A stretch of 64,000 nucleotides of DNA from CBDFLS01 sp965249185. Lineage in GTDB: Bacteria; Chloroflexota; Dehalococcoidia; Lucifugimonadales; Australimonadaceae. Positions within the stretch are counted from its first letter, which is position 1; each line of letters begins with the position of its first letter. This document shows, piece after piece, positions 1 to 7,819 of the stretch. The stretch covers positions 806,001-870,000 of the forward strand of contig CBDFLS010000002.1 of NCBI GenBank assembly GCA_965249185.1, read 5' to 3'. The position numbers and the translations under genes were made by a program. Under the pieces are notes generated by a model. The model was given only the letters and a program-made list of their open reading frames with translations. It did no database searches and was not told where the DNA came from.

Positions 1-388
1 GCCCTGTGGTCTTGCGGTGGTACTCCTTCCCCGCCGCCAACCGCATCTCAGGCCTCTTCACTAGGCCCTCCCTGCCCAGGATACGGTAGACGCTGGACTC
101 TGAGACTGAGAAGCCCTGGTTGTCGGTGATCCACGCGGCCAGCTGACGGCAGCTCAGCTCTGGCGTCTCTCTGGCTGATAACAGGACTGAGCGTTCTTCC
201 TGAATAGTAAGACGGTTCCATGGTGGCTGATCGCCTCCTGGTCGGTCCTCAAGTCCTTGTTGGTTTTGGCGTCTGAGCCACCGGTAGTAGGTGCTCTTAG
301 GGATGCCCAGCTCTCTGAGGACCTTTCGCTTGGGGAGGGGAGACGAGGATACTTTGGTAACTACCTCTGCCTTCTCCGGGGCGCTCAT
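1..388 (-). CDS. IS3-family transposase OrfB, N-terminal part (runs off left edge)
   Basis: The visible part is the helix-turn-helix region that precedes the DDE integrase core of IS3 OrfB proteins. It reads MSAPEKAEVV, then LRELGIPKSTYYRWLRR, then SCRQLAAWITDNQGFSVS and SSVYRILGREGLVKR. The catalytic DDE residues would lie left of base 1. The ATG at 388-386 overlaps the orfA stop as ATGA, and orfB lies in the -1 frame relative to orfA. An A7 run near the end of orfA (429-435 on the complement) could allow the -1 shift used by this family to make OrfAB. However, the base before the run weakens a classical slippery heptamer, so reinitiation at ATGA is equally possible. Confidence 0.8.
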   Translation of the reverse strand, partial: MSAPEKAEVVTKVSSSPLPKRKVLRELGIPKSTYYRWLRRQNQQGLEDRPGGDQPPWNRLTIQEERSVLLSARETPELSCRQLAAWITDNQGFSVSESSVYRILGREGLVKRPEMRLAAGKEYHRKTTG

Positions 389-792
389 CCGCTGGTGCCG
401 GTGGCGTCCTGGGGCATGGGGATGACCGTTTTTTTGAGACGGTACGCCTCCAGCGACAGATCGGCCACTAGCTCCTTGAGTTCCCCGTTCTCTCGCTTGA
501 GCTGCCCTACCTCATGCTGAGTGGCGTCCCGAACCGAGTCACGGGTCAACCTCTCCTTGCCCGCCTCCATGAACTCTTTGGTCCACGAGTAGTAGGAGTG
601 GGGCTTGATCCCCTCCCGCCGGCACAGGTCGTTGACTGTGACCTCGCGGAGGAAGCCCTCCAGAACAATTCGGATCTTCTCTTCCGAGGTGTACTTACGT
701 CGGGCAGCCGCCTTCACTGTGCGGACGAAAGACCTGGTCTGCTCGCTTCGTTCCTCGGCAGCCTCTGCTTTGCTTACTTCTAATTGGGACAC
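385..792 (-). CDS. IS3-family transposase OrfA
   Basis: This is a 135-residue DNA-binding subunit that recognises the ends of the insertion sequence. Residues about 33-80 (KYTSEEKIRIVLEGF, then LCRREGIKPHSYYSW) form the HTH_Tnp_1/IS3 helix-turn-helix, and the C-terminal third (QLKRENGELKELVADL) is the leucine-zipper segment that mediates OrfA/OrfAB multimerisation. The ATG at 792 has a good ribosome site (AAAGGAG) seven bases upstream. The gene overlaps orfB by four bases. The family assignment is firm; whether the element is still active cannot be judged because it is cut by the window edge. Confidence 0.85.
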   Translation of the reverse strand: MSQLEVSKAEAAEERSEQTRSFVRTVKAAARRKYTSEEKIRIVLEGFLREVTVNDLCRREGIKPHSYYSWTKEFMEAGKERLTRDSVRDATQHEVGQLKRENGELKELVADLSLEAYRLKKTVIPMPQDATGTSG

Positions 793-874
793 ATCTGCTC
801 CTTTCTGTGGGTAGCTCTACCCTCATTTCAGGAGCTCACACCACCCTCCGACTCTCGGGTTTTCCTACCCTTAT

Positions 875-2637
875 CCCACATTTCCCAGATCAGCCGCGTG
901 GGTGCGTCGTAATCCGGTAAGAGTGCTGCCTATTTGAGCCGCCTACCTGGGCATTATGGGCAGTGTGGGTGCTAGACTGGCCGAGCTAGCGGGCCTAGTT
1001 CTGGATACCGCAATCTCGCTGGAGGCACCCAATGGGTGAAAGCTCCGACACCCCTTTGAAGCTCCAATTCGACCGCAGAGTCCGCCTGGATTTTCGTGGC
1101 GCTACCATCACCTCGGACGCCGGACTCCTGGCATGCCGCGAGCTTGATGCCGCTCTGGGGCTCACAGAGACAGCCAACGATTATATCCATGAAAGCCGCA
1201 CCGGCCGCAATGTGCAACACCCGCTGTTGCCCTTGCTCAGACAATCGGTGTATAGCCGTCTCGCTGGCTACGAGGACACCAACGACGCTGAACGGCTTGC
1301 CCAAGACCCGGCTATGCGTGTCATCGTCGGGTGGCAAGGTACTGATAAGCAGGCAGCCAGCACCAATACTATGAGCCGATTTGAGACTGAGGTGTTAACC
1401 GAAGAGGAAAACCTGGATGGGCTTGCGCGCCTGAATGTTGAGTGGGTGGACAGGGCCATGGCCCAGACATCTCACCAGCGAGTTATCCTAGACATGGACA
1501 GCTCTGAAAGCCCGGTGCATGGGCAGCAAGAGGGAGTCGCCTACAACGGCCACTTCGAGTCCGTATGTTATCACCCGCTCTTCCTGTTCAACCATTTCGG
1601 AGATTGCGAGGGTGCAATGCTTCGCCCGGGCAACGTCCACAGCGCTGAGCGGTGGCGGGAGGTTCTGGAGCCAGTCGTGAAGCGATACCAGGAGAAAGGA
1701 GTCCGGCTGCTGTTCCGGGCCGATGCTGCCTTTGCCAAGCCCGAGGTGTACGAGTACCTGGAGTCAAGGGACACTGGCTACGCTATGCGGCTTCCGGCCA
1801 ACGAGGTATTACAAGGAAACTCCGGCACCTGCTGAAGCGGCCCGTGGGCAGGCCGCCTAAAGCCTGCCCTGAGCCTGTCGAAGGGAAGCCCGTAGTCCGG
1901 TATCACGACTTCGTTTACCAGGCCCAGAGCTGGGACATTCCCCGGCGTGTGGTCGCCAAGGTGGAGTGGCGCCAGGGTGAGCTATTCCCGAGGGTCGGGT
2001 TCGTCGTCACCAACCTCAACCTACCGCCGGCAGGCGTAACCCACTTCTACAACGGGCGGGGCACGGCCGAGCAGTGGATCAAGGAAGGTAAATACGCCCT
2101 GAACTGGACGCGGCTCTCGTGTCACAGGTTCGTTGCTAACCAGGTGAGGCTGTGGCTGTTTGTGCTGGCCTACAACCTGGGCAACTTCATGAGAAGGCTG
2201 ACTTTGCCAGAGTCAGTGAAACACTGGTCACTGCGAAGCGTGCAGACCAAGCTCATCAAGATGGGTGGACGTCTGGTGCGGCATGCCAGGAGGTTGGTGT
2301 TTCAGCTTGCTGAGGTGGCAGTGTCCCGGGAGGTATTCCGGCAAGTGTTGGAGCGTATCGCCGGGCTCCATCCAGCACCAGGGTAGCGATTATCCTTGAG
2401 GTCATCAGAGGTGAAGAGAGGCAACCAAGGGCGAGGTGCGCGCCCGGAGGAGTTTGAAGGGAGTGCAAACGTGGTGAAAGCCACCTCCGCTGCCTGGGGC
2501 CGCTAACGCACCACGTCGAGAGATGGTTTTGTGCGCTTGATTGGATGGTTGACGGCATCCGTGACTGATACTACGATGGCTCTCGTCGAGGATGGTGCGT
2601 TGCTTGGACCCAGGCAGCTTGATATGGGTAATTCCGG
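875..2637 (+). mobile_element. IS1380-family element, copy A (1,763 bp, transposase frameshifted)
   Basis: The boundaries come from comparison with copy B at 36,687-38,450, to which it is nearly identical. The left end reads CCCACATTTCCCAGATCA and the right end, on the complement, reads CCGGAATTACCCATATCA. These are imperfect inverted repeats with 13 of 18 positions identical. Copy A lacks one A in the transposase gene relative to copy B, which accounts for the 1-bp length difference. The five bases to the left (CTTAT) do not match those to the right (TTCAG) but do match those after 3,522. Confidence 0.85.
1032..2386 (+). pseudogene. IS1380-family transposase, frameshifted
   Basis: This DDE transposase is read in two frames, 1,032-1,835 and about 1,820-2,386. 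Compared with the intact 451-residue copy at 36,938-38,293, it lacks a single A after GGAAAC near 1,818. The first frame therefore ends early after VLQGN, while the downstream part (HLLKRPVGRPP... to LERIAGLHPAPG) continues in another frame. The N-terminal part shows the family features FDRRVRLDFRGATITSDAGL and VILDMDSSESPVHGQQEG, the latter holding the first catalytic aspartate region. It could be supplied in trans by copy B, since the two copies have matching ends. Confidence 0.85.
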
Positions 2638-2921
2638 TTCAGATAGGTTCGCACGGTTGATATAGCCGTATCTCCTTGCCGGACGACCCGACGTGCACGG
2701 GACGGCGCATTGCCAAACACTTGATGCTCAGGGGGAGTAGACATGTACCCAGTGCCCACTGAGTTGATATCCATGTAATCGAACAGGTACTCCGGGTCCG
2801 TATCCTCTGAAAGTGTCTCTGGATTGATTTGGACGGCGTGCTTCAGGCGCACGAGATCCCAATGCTCCGGCACGTCGCCCAGCCAGGGGATGCCGGAGGG
2901 CTTGTAGGCGGGGTAGGGCAT
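2638..2921 (-). pseudogene. hsdS: HsdS type I restriction specificity subunit, N-terminal fragment
   Basis: HsdS subunits carry two target-recognition domains that choose the DNA sequence cut and methylated by a type I restriction-modification complex. The fragment begins at the ATG at 2,921 with PAYKPSGIPWLGDVPEHWD, the very typical opening of HsdS proteins, and runs about 95 residues into the first recognition domain (DTAISTVRTYLN). It is then cut exactly at the IS1380 right end at 2,637, and the remaining codons read through IS sequence. No hsdM or hsdR is present. It is a passenger fragment and non-functional. Confidence 0.8.
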
Positions 2922-2928
2922 ATTGGCG

Positions 2929-3338
2929 CTAATCAATGAGGACACCCAGTTTCAAGCATGACTTTCTTCCGCGCATCTCCCAACGTCTCCGACCGGATTC
3001 CCAGTAGATGTATTTGCCTTCAATGTTGTCCAAGTCAAGGTCGGCGATCATGCTAAACGCCTCTTCGGGCAAATCAGAAGTAAAGACAATCATTGTGATT
3101 TGGCTTTCGACCTTCACTCTTACAGTTCCCTCTTCGTTTCGGCGTGCGCCGAACAGGCGGGACACCAGCCTGTGGAGGCCCCTATATGAATCGCGCCCCG
3201 CCTCATCAAGGAATCCCTTTAAGAAGGTAAAGTTAGCGAACACAATCAATATAGTCCACCATGGCACATCCTCAATGCTCTTGTACGAAAGCGTTGAGTT
3301 TACCGGCCCGGGTAGTCCTTCCTCATGGGCAATCTGGC
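2929..3338 (-). pseudogene. Unrecognised gene, 5'-truncated fragment upstream of hsdS
   Basis: This is the 3' part of an unknown gene, about 136 codons, ending with KSCLKLGVLID and a TAG at 2,931-2,929, eight bases before the hsdS start. The first residues of the open frame (MAFTTFALPS) come from IS1380 sequence, so the native start is missing. It contains a short hydrophobic stretch (VPWWTILIVFANFTFL) followed by charged sequence. No family was recognised. Its position suggests it was an accessory gene of the same restriction operon, but this is only inferred from adjacency. Confidence 0.5.
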
Positions 3339-3522
3339 TTGAAGGGAGTGCAAACGTGGTGAAAGCCACCTCCGCTGCCTGGGGCCGCTAACTCACCACG
3401 CCGAGAGATGGTTTTGTGAGCTTGATTGGATGGTTGACGGCATCCGTGACTGATACTACGATGGCTCTCGTCGAGGATGGTGCGTTGCTTGGACCCAGGC
3501 AGCTTGATATGGGTAATTCCGG
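3339..3522 (+). repeat. Isolated 184-bp right end of the IS1380 element
   Basis: This segment matches 2,454-2,637 (copy A) and the complement of 36,687-36,870 (copy B) with only a few substitutions. It starts at TTGAAGGGAGTGCAAACG and ends at GGGTAATTCCGG. It lacks any transposase coding sequence. Upstream of it lies the truncated passenger gene and downstream the CTTAT repeat and the DUF1461 gene. In 3 of 4 positions that differ between the copies it agrees with copy B rather than A or carries its own base. Confidence 0.85.
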
Positions 3523-3523
3523 C

Positions 3524-4234
3524 TTATATGTCCTCTGGGGACACGGGCGCTGGGACTCGCGGGCGTCGGGCCAGCAGCCAGCCGCCCGCGAAGAGCAGCG
3601 CGGCCTCCACCAGCGTGGCCAGGCCGACGAGCAGGGTCATCTCCTGCCAAAAGCCGAAGGGGTAGACCATCACCAGGAAATCGGTGCGGGGGTCCAACTG
3701 CCACAGGTCGTTTCGGAATCCGATGCGATGGAACAGGGTGAAGAGCGGCCCGAAGGCCACCGCGCTGATCAGCCCCACCCCGGCTATGAGGGCCGCCGTT
3801 AGCAGCGCGCCACGCCGCGCCCAGTCCGCGAGCAGCCGCCACGTCCCCCGGCGGAGGCGGTAGGCGGCGCCGGCGGAGGCGAGCAGCAGAAAGAGGGCGG
3901 CGGCCTCCTGCACCCGGAAGACCAGGTCGAAGAGGCTCTTGACGTCGGCCATGTGCTCCGTCTCCCGCTCGGAGAAGAGCGAGCGCTCCACGCCCCGCAC
4001 CCCCGCCACCACTTCGAGGGGCTCCTTATCCGTGGTGAGGTACTCCTCGACCCGCCTCGCCACGGACTCCAGCTCGGCGTCGGCGATGCCCGTCCGCTCG
4101 GAGACGCCGTGGCGGTCGAAGAGGGCGGTGTGCAGCGACGGTGTGTTGAGCGCCCAGCGGACGTTGCCGGTGATAAGGACCAGCGCGAGCGCCAGGGGCG
4201 CCAACACCCCCAGCACCCTCCATCTCCATGTCAT
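3524..4234 (-). CDS. DUF1461/TIGR01906-family integral membrane protein
   Basis: This is an approximately 236-residue multi-pass membrane protein of unknown function. A first transmembrane segment (VLGVLAPLALALVLITGNV) follows the start. A soluble stretch rich in charged residues comes next, then three more membrane segments. The family signature FHRIGFRNDLWQLDP, followed by a PFGFW motif, lies about 60 residues from the end. The start is set at the ATG at 4,234 (MTWRWRV); an upstream in-frame start at 4,297 would add a hydrophilic leader. The stop codon TAA lies inside the CTTAT repeat next to the IS1380 end, so the last codons may have been altered by the insertion. It is divergent from mazG. 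Confidence 0.8.
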   Translation of the reverse strand: MTWRWRVLGVLAPLALALVLITGNVRWALNTPSLHTALFDRHGVSERTGIADAELESVARRVEEYLTTDKEPLEVVAGVRGVERSLFSERETEHMADVKSLFDLVFRVQEAAALFLLLASAGAAYRLRRGTWRLLADWARRGALLTAALIAGVGLISAVAFGPLFTLFHRIGFRNDLWQLDPRTDFLVMVYPFGFWQEMTLLVGLATLVEAALLFAGGWLLARRPRVPAPVSPEDI

Positions 4235-4298
4235 GACCCCACCTTTCGAGTCGGACGAGCCGCCAGCCGTGCGGCTATGCTCCGTGGGAGGCTCCACC

Positions 4299-4304
4299 TA
4301 TAAT
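4299..4304 (+). promoter_or_regulatory. Likely -10 box TATAAT of mazG
   Basis: A perfect TATAAT lies 27 bases before the GTG start of mazG and just upstream of its ribosome site (GGAGG at 4,319-4,323). No convincing -35 hexamer is visible. Confidence 0.55.
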
Positions 4305-4331
4305 ACAACTACCTTTCATGGAGGCGCCGCC

Positions 4332-5039
4332 GTGAGCACTTCATCCACCGCCGAGGTAGCGGACGATTTCAGCGAGCTCCTGGCCGTCATGGCCAGGCTC
4401 AGGCGTCCCCAGGACGGGTGCCCCTGGGACCTGGAGCAGACCCACGCCTCGCTCCGGCACGCGCTGTTGGAGGAGAGCTACGAAGCGCTGGAGGCGCTGG
4501 ACTCCGCCGACCCGTCGGCCATGGCGGAGGAGCTGGGCGACCTGCTCATCCAGGTGGTGTTCCACGCCCAGATAGGCTCCGATGAGGGGACCTTCACCAT
4601 CCGCGAGGTGGTGCGGACGGCCACCGAGAAGCTCCGCCGGCGCCATCCCCACGTCTTCGGCGACGTGCAGGTGGCCACGGCCGACGAGGTGAAGCTGCAG
4701 TGGGACGAGATCAAGGCGCGGGAGCGGCAGGCCAAGGGCCAGGGGGAGCGCTCGCCGCTGGATGGCGTGCCCAAGACCATGCCCGCCCTCGCCTACGCCC
4801 AGGCGGTCCAGGCACGCGCCGCCCGGGCCGGGCTCGATGGGCGGAGCCCCGCTTCGACTCCGCCGGCGATGGCGGAGGAGCTGGCGCGGCTCAAAGCCGC
4901 GGCTCCCGCTCGCCGGGAGGAGGGGCTCGGGGACCTGCTCTTCTCCCTGGTCGGTGCGGCCCGGGAGATGGGTGTGGAGGCGGAGGAGGCGCTGCGGCTT
5001 GCCAACGGGCGCTTCTACCGGCGGGCTGCGCACGGCTGA
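4332..5039 (+). CDS. mazG: MazG nucleoside triphosphate pyrophosphohydrolase
   Basis: MazG hydrolyses (d)NTPs to NMP and pyrophosphate, and cleans the nucleotide pool of aberrant nucleotides. The N-terminal domain has the metal-binding signature EExxE (residues 47-51) followed by ExxD (67-70, in EELGDLLIQVVFHAQ), and the family opening CPWDLEQTHASLRHALLEE is intact. A second, weaker repeat at the C-terminus (EEGLGDLLFSLVGAARE) matches the tandem architecture of MazG. The length, 235 residues, is close to the usual 260. The GTG at 4,332 is chosen because GGAGG precedes it by eight bases and the conserved region starts soon after. It is the first gene of the housekeeping block. Confidence 0.9.
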   Translation: MSTSSTAEVADDFSELLAVMARLRRPQDGCPWDLEQTHASLRHALLEESYEALEALDSADPSAMAEELGDLLIQVVFHAQIGSDEGTFTIREVVRTATEKLRRRHPHVFGDVQVATADEVKLQWDEIKARERQAKGQGERSPLDGVPKTMPALAYAQAVQARAARAGLDGRSPASTPPAMAEELARLKAAAPARREEGLGDLLFSLVGAAREMGVEAEEALRLANGRFYRRAAHG

Positions 5040-5131
5040 CGCAGGCGGCGTGGCGCGGACCCGGCGCCCGGCGGCCCCGACGGCCCCGGCGGCCCCGACG
5101 ACATGGATAACCGGGCCGCTCCCCCCTCGGC

Positions 5132-5161
5132 TTGACATCCCCTCGCAACTGGCTCTAAGGT
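5132..5161 (+). promoter_or_regulatory. Putative promoter TTGACA-N18-TAAGGT
   Basis: A consensus -35 TTGACA (5,132-5,137) is followed after 18 bases by TAAGGT (5,156-5,161), about 70 bases upstream of the small gene at 5,230. It is the best sigma-70-like -35 in the first 30 kb. Confidence 0.45.
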
Positions 5162-5229
5162 ATGGCCGTTTCATCCCGATCTTGCTGCGATTTTGCTGGG
5201 CTGCGCGCGCGGCCGTGAAGAGGGAGCGT

Positions 5230-5451
5230 ATGGCGAAATTCGAGGTCGGCGCTAGAGTTCAGGTGCCGTCGGACACCCAGCAGGCGCCCGTGTTTTGGCT
5301 GGGGAGGCAGGGCACCGTGAGAGCGGTCATAGAGACCCCGCCTCCGGGAGCCCAGGTGCCGTTTAACAAGCTGGTGCAGGGATACGCCGTCCAGTTCGAT
5401 GGCGAGGAGCACTGGGCCGGCGTCCCGGAGTCCTGCCTTCGCGCCTCCTGA
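5230..5451 (+). CDS. Small SH3-like hypothetical protein
   Basis: This 73-residue protein begins MAKFEVGARVQVPSDTQQAP and continues WLGRQGTVRAV. It looks like a small beta-barrel of the KOW/SH3 type, with a pattern of alternating hydrophobic strands and a central turn (PPPGAQVPFNK). It ends with EEHWAGVPESCL. The ATG at 5,230 has GGAG seven bases upstream. The frame extends further upstream without a plausible start, and that part overlaps the mazG end in another frame. No membrane segment or signal peptide is present. The function is unknown and the family was not firmly recognised; domains of this type occur in nitrile hydratase beta subunits and translation factors. Confidence 0.55.
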   Translation: MAKFEVGARVQVPSDTQQAPVFWLGRQGTVRAVIETPPPGAQVPFNKLVQGYAVQFDGEEHWAGVPESCLRAS

Positions 5452-5625
5452 GTCCCCGGTCGTGGAATCGAGCGGCGTGGGTCCCGGGTCGTGGGCGTCG
5501 CAGCGCTTCACGACACGAGCCGCGCAATCCGTCCATTCCCCGCGAGCGTATCGTATAAAGCAGGGGAGCCGCGAGGGCACTTTGCGCACGCGGCGTCTCG
5601 TTTCATTACGAGTGGTGTAATATGA

Positions 5626-5646
5626 GTCGGCATACGTAATGCCGAC
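5626..5646. repeat. Perfect 8-bp inverted repeat with 5-nt loop
   Basis: GTCGGCAT and ATGCCGAC flank ACGTA. The repeat sits just after a TAATAT (-10-like, 5,618-5,623) and 25 bases before the start of the NEW3 protein. It could be an operator or a leader hairpin. Confidence 0.5.
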
Positions 5647-5671
5647 ACAATCCCGATTGGAGCTGCTTCCG

Positions 5672-6889
5672 ATGATAAATCGATCCGTTTTGCGTGTGGC
5701 GATGCTCTTTGCTCTTGTCGCTATCCCCCTGGTTGGGACCACGGCGGTCCTGGCCCAGGACCATGAGATCTGCATCTCGCGTACGCTTCAGGTGGAGCTG
5801 CCCGTTCGGGGCTTCGCCATCGACTCCGACAACACCCGGGTAGAGCTGGACATGGTCTTGTGCAACGGCACACCCAGTGACCAGCTCGTGCAGTTCGTCT
5901 TCGAGGACGTGCCTGCAGACTGGAAAGCCGCGGTCCGCGCGACGCTCGGAGCGTACGAGATCACACGGTTGACGATGGAGCCTGAGGGGCAAGCGGTCCT
6001 CCGCCTGCGCATCAACCCGCCGGGCGACCAGGCGCCGGGGGAGTACGCATTCACCTTGAAAGTGCTGTCGTCCACCGGCGCGCTGCTCAAACAGTTCGAC
6101 ATCACCGTGAGCGTCGTCGGTGTGGCTGCGTCCGAGGAGACCGGCGAGGTGCTCTTGGAGTCCACCTTCCCCGTGCTGCGCGGGCCCAACACCAGCGAGT
6201 TCGAGTACGAGGTGGCCATCAGGAACAGGACCGGGGCCGAGCTCTCCGTTGATCTGGCCTATGAGGGGCCTGTCAACTGGATAGTTACCTTCGTCCCCTC
6301 CTTCGACGAAGCAAAGGTCATTTCCAGCGTCAGCATGGTGGATAACGCCACCCAGCGGGTGAAGGTGAAGGTGAACCCGCCCCCGCGGGAGGTGGCGGGC
6401 GACTACCCCATCCTGGTAACCGTCACCAATGACGACTACACCGCTCAGACCATCCTCAAGGTGAGCCTTACGGGCAACCCGAACCTGCTGCTTACAACAC
6501 CCACGGGCCGGCTGAACCTGAAGGCCACCGCGGGTGACCCCGCCCTCTTCGAGCTCCAGGTGGTCAATACGGGCACCGCCGATCTGGAGAAAGTGCTGCT
6601 CCTGGAGGACCCTCCTGAAGGATGGCAAGTGGACTTCGAACCGGCCGACGTCCCCTCCTTGGAGCCCCAAACCCTGGCCAGCATCAATGTCACCATTACG
6701 CCTGACAAGGACGCAATCCCGGGCGATTACATCGTGCGGCTCACGGCCAGCAACTCTCAAGTCTTCGATGCCCTGGACATCCGGGTGACCGTGACCCAGT
6801 CCACCATCTGGGGTTGGTTCGGCATCGGCTTGGTGATAGCGGTCCTGGGAGGACTGGTCGGCCTCTTCGTGAGGCTGGGCAGGCGATGA
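5672..6889 (+). CDS. Secreted NEW3-domain protein of an ABC export locus
   Basis: This protein of about 405 residues has a signal peptide (INRSVLRVAMLFALVAIPLV, cleavage after VLAQ), three extracellular beta-rich domains of the NEW3 (COG1470) type, and one C-terminal transmembrane anchor (GWFGIGLVIAVLGGLVGLFV) followed by RLGRR. The repeated motif is PPGDQAPGEYAFTLKV, PPREVAGDYPILVTV and KDAIPGDYIVRLTAS, each at the end of a domain. The ATG at 5,672 is preferred over 5,639 because GGAG precedes it and it gives a clean signal peptide. The stop overlaps the ABC ATPase start as ATGA, so the three genes form an operon. In known loci of this layout the membrane-anchored protein accompanies an ABC-2 exporter; the substrate is unknown. 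Confidence 0.8.
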   Translation: MINRSVLRVAMLFALVAIPLVGTTAVLAQDHEICISRTLQVELPVRGFAIDSDNTRVELDMVLCNGTPSDQLVQFVFEDVPADWKAAVRATLGAYEITRLTMEPEGQAVLRLRINPPGDQAPGEYAFTLKVLSSTGALLKQFDITVSVVGVAASEETGEVLLESTFPVLRGPNTSEFEYEVAIRNRTGAELSVDLAYEGPVNWIVTFVPSFDEAKVISSVSMVDNATQRVKVKVNPPPREVAGDYPILVTVTNDDYTAQTILKVSLTGNPNLLLTTPTGRLNLKATAGDPALFELQVVNTGTADLEKVLLLEDPPEGWQVDFEPADVPSLEPQTLASINVTITPDKDAIPGDYIVRLTASNSQVFDALDIRVTVTQSTIWGWFGIGLVIAVLGGLVGLFVRLGRR

Positions 6890-7818
6890 GCCCGGGGCTT
6901 ATAGAGACCGACGGGCTTACCAAGCGCTACGGCAATTTCACAGCCGTGGACAGTCTCGACCTGCGCCTGCAGGAGGGCGAGGTCTACGGCTTCCTTGGCC
7001 CCAACGGCTCCGGCAAGACCACCACCATTCTCATGGTGCTCGGCCTCACGGAGCCTTCGGGCGGCAGCGTTCGAGTGGCCGGCCATGACCCGGCCCGCGA
7101 GCCGCTGGCGGTGAAGCGCATGGTGGGCTACCTGCCTGAGTCCGTGGGCTTCTACGGTGACCTCACCGGCCGCGAGAACCTGCTCTACACGGCCAGCCTG
7201 AACAACATCCCCCGGGAGCGGGCCGAGGGCCTCGTCCGCGAGACGCTGCAGTTGGTGGAGCTGCGCGCGGCCGTGGACCAGCCGGTGGGCCAGTACTCCA
7301 GAGGCATGCGCCAGCGCCTGGGCCTGGCCGACGTGCTGCTCAAGGAGCCCCGGCTGGTCATTCTGGACGACCCGACCCTTGGCCTGGACCCGGCCGGCAT
7401 CGAGTGGCTGCTGGGACTCATCGAGGAGATGAGCCGGGAGCGGCATATCACCATCTTCCTCTCGTCCCACCAGCTCCACGAGGTCCAGCGCGTCTGCCAT
7501 CGGGTGGGCATCATGTCCCACGGCAAGATGGTGCTAGAGGGCGCCGTGGACGAGCTGGTGGCCCAGCAGGAGGGCGAGGGCTACCGGGTGGAACTGGATG
7601 TGCGTGGCGCCGACGCCGCTCTCGCCAAGGCCTTGGAAGCCCTGCCCGGCGTGACCAGCGCCCATCGCAGCGGGAGCCGCGTGGTGCTGACCTCCAGCGA
7701 GGACGTCCGCTTCCAGGCCATCCGGACGGTGCTGGACAAGGGCGGCGAGCTGCTGGAGGTCCACTCCCGCAATCAGACGCTGGAGGAGATCTACCTCCGG
7801 TACTTTCAGGAGGACTGA
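6886..7818 (+). CDS. ABC-2 type exporter, ATP-binding subunit
   Basis: This is the cytoplasmic ATPase subunit of a two-component exporter. Walker A is GPNGSGKTT (about residue 41), the signature motif is SRGMRQRLGLA (about 137) and the H-loop is SSHQLHE. Walker B reads LVILDDPTLGLDP, so the catalytic glutamate that normally follows the Walker B aspartate is replaced by aspartate. The length of 310 residues includes a C-terminal domain typical of CcmA/NatA-type subunits. The start at 6,886 overlaps the NEW3 stop as ATGA, and an in-frame start at 6,814 would lie inside the upstream gene. The permease follows after a single base. Confidence 0.9.
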   Translation: MSPGLIETDGLTKRYGNFTAVDSLDLRLQEGEVYGFLGPNGSGKTTTILMVLGLTEPSGGSVRVAGHDPAREPLAVKRMVGYLPESVGFYGDLTGRENLLYTASLNNIPRERAEGLVRETLQLVELRAAVDQPVGQYSRGMRQRLGLADVLLKEPRLVILDDPTLGLDPAGIEWLLGLIEEMSRERHITIFLSSHQLHEVQRVCHRVGIMSHGKMVLEGAVDELVAQQEGEGYRVELDVRGADAALAKALEALPGVTSAHRSGSRVVLTSSEDVRFQAIRTVLDKGGELLEVHSRNQTLEEIYLRYFQED

Positions 7819-7819
7819 T

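Larger units (their letters stand above)
1..840 (-). mobile_element. IS3-family insertion sequence, left part outside the window
   Basis: The element carries the two-gene orfA/orfB layout of the IS3 family, read leftwards. Its upstream end is placed near 840, where the plus strand reads ...GAGCTCACA, because IS3 elements end in TG...CA. The other end lies beyond base 1, so the terminal repeats could not be compared and this boundary is approximate. Confidence 0.7.
875..3522. mobile_element. IS1380 unit with duplicated right end and restriction-gene passenger, flanked by CTTAT
   Basis: Bases 870-874 and 3,523-3,527 are both CTTAT, a 5-bp direct repeat like the duplication made by IS1380 elements; copy B has the 5-bp duplication TTCAA. 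The outer unit is the left end at 875, the transposase, the right end at 2,637, about 700 bp of foreign sequence with hsdS fragments, and a second right-end copy (3,339-3,522). The matching flanks suggest that the whole 2,648 bp moved as one unit using the outer right end. Alternatives are later recombination between copies or a repeat-induced misassembly. Confidence 0.6.

Noticed and set aside
385..435. Programmed -1 frameshift in the IS3 element
   Set aside because: An A7 run exists but is preceded by C, so the pairing after the slip is poor; the case could not be decided.
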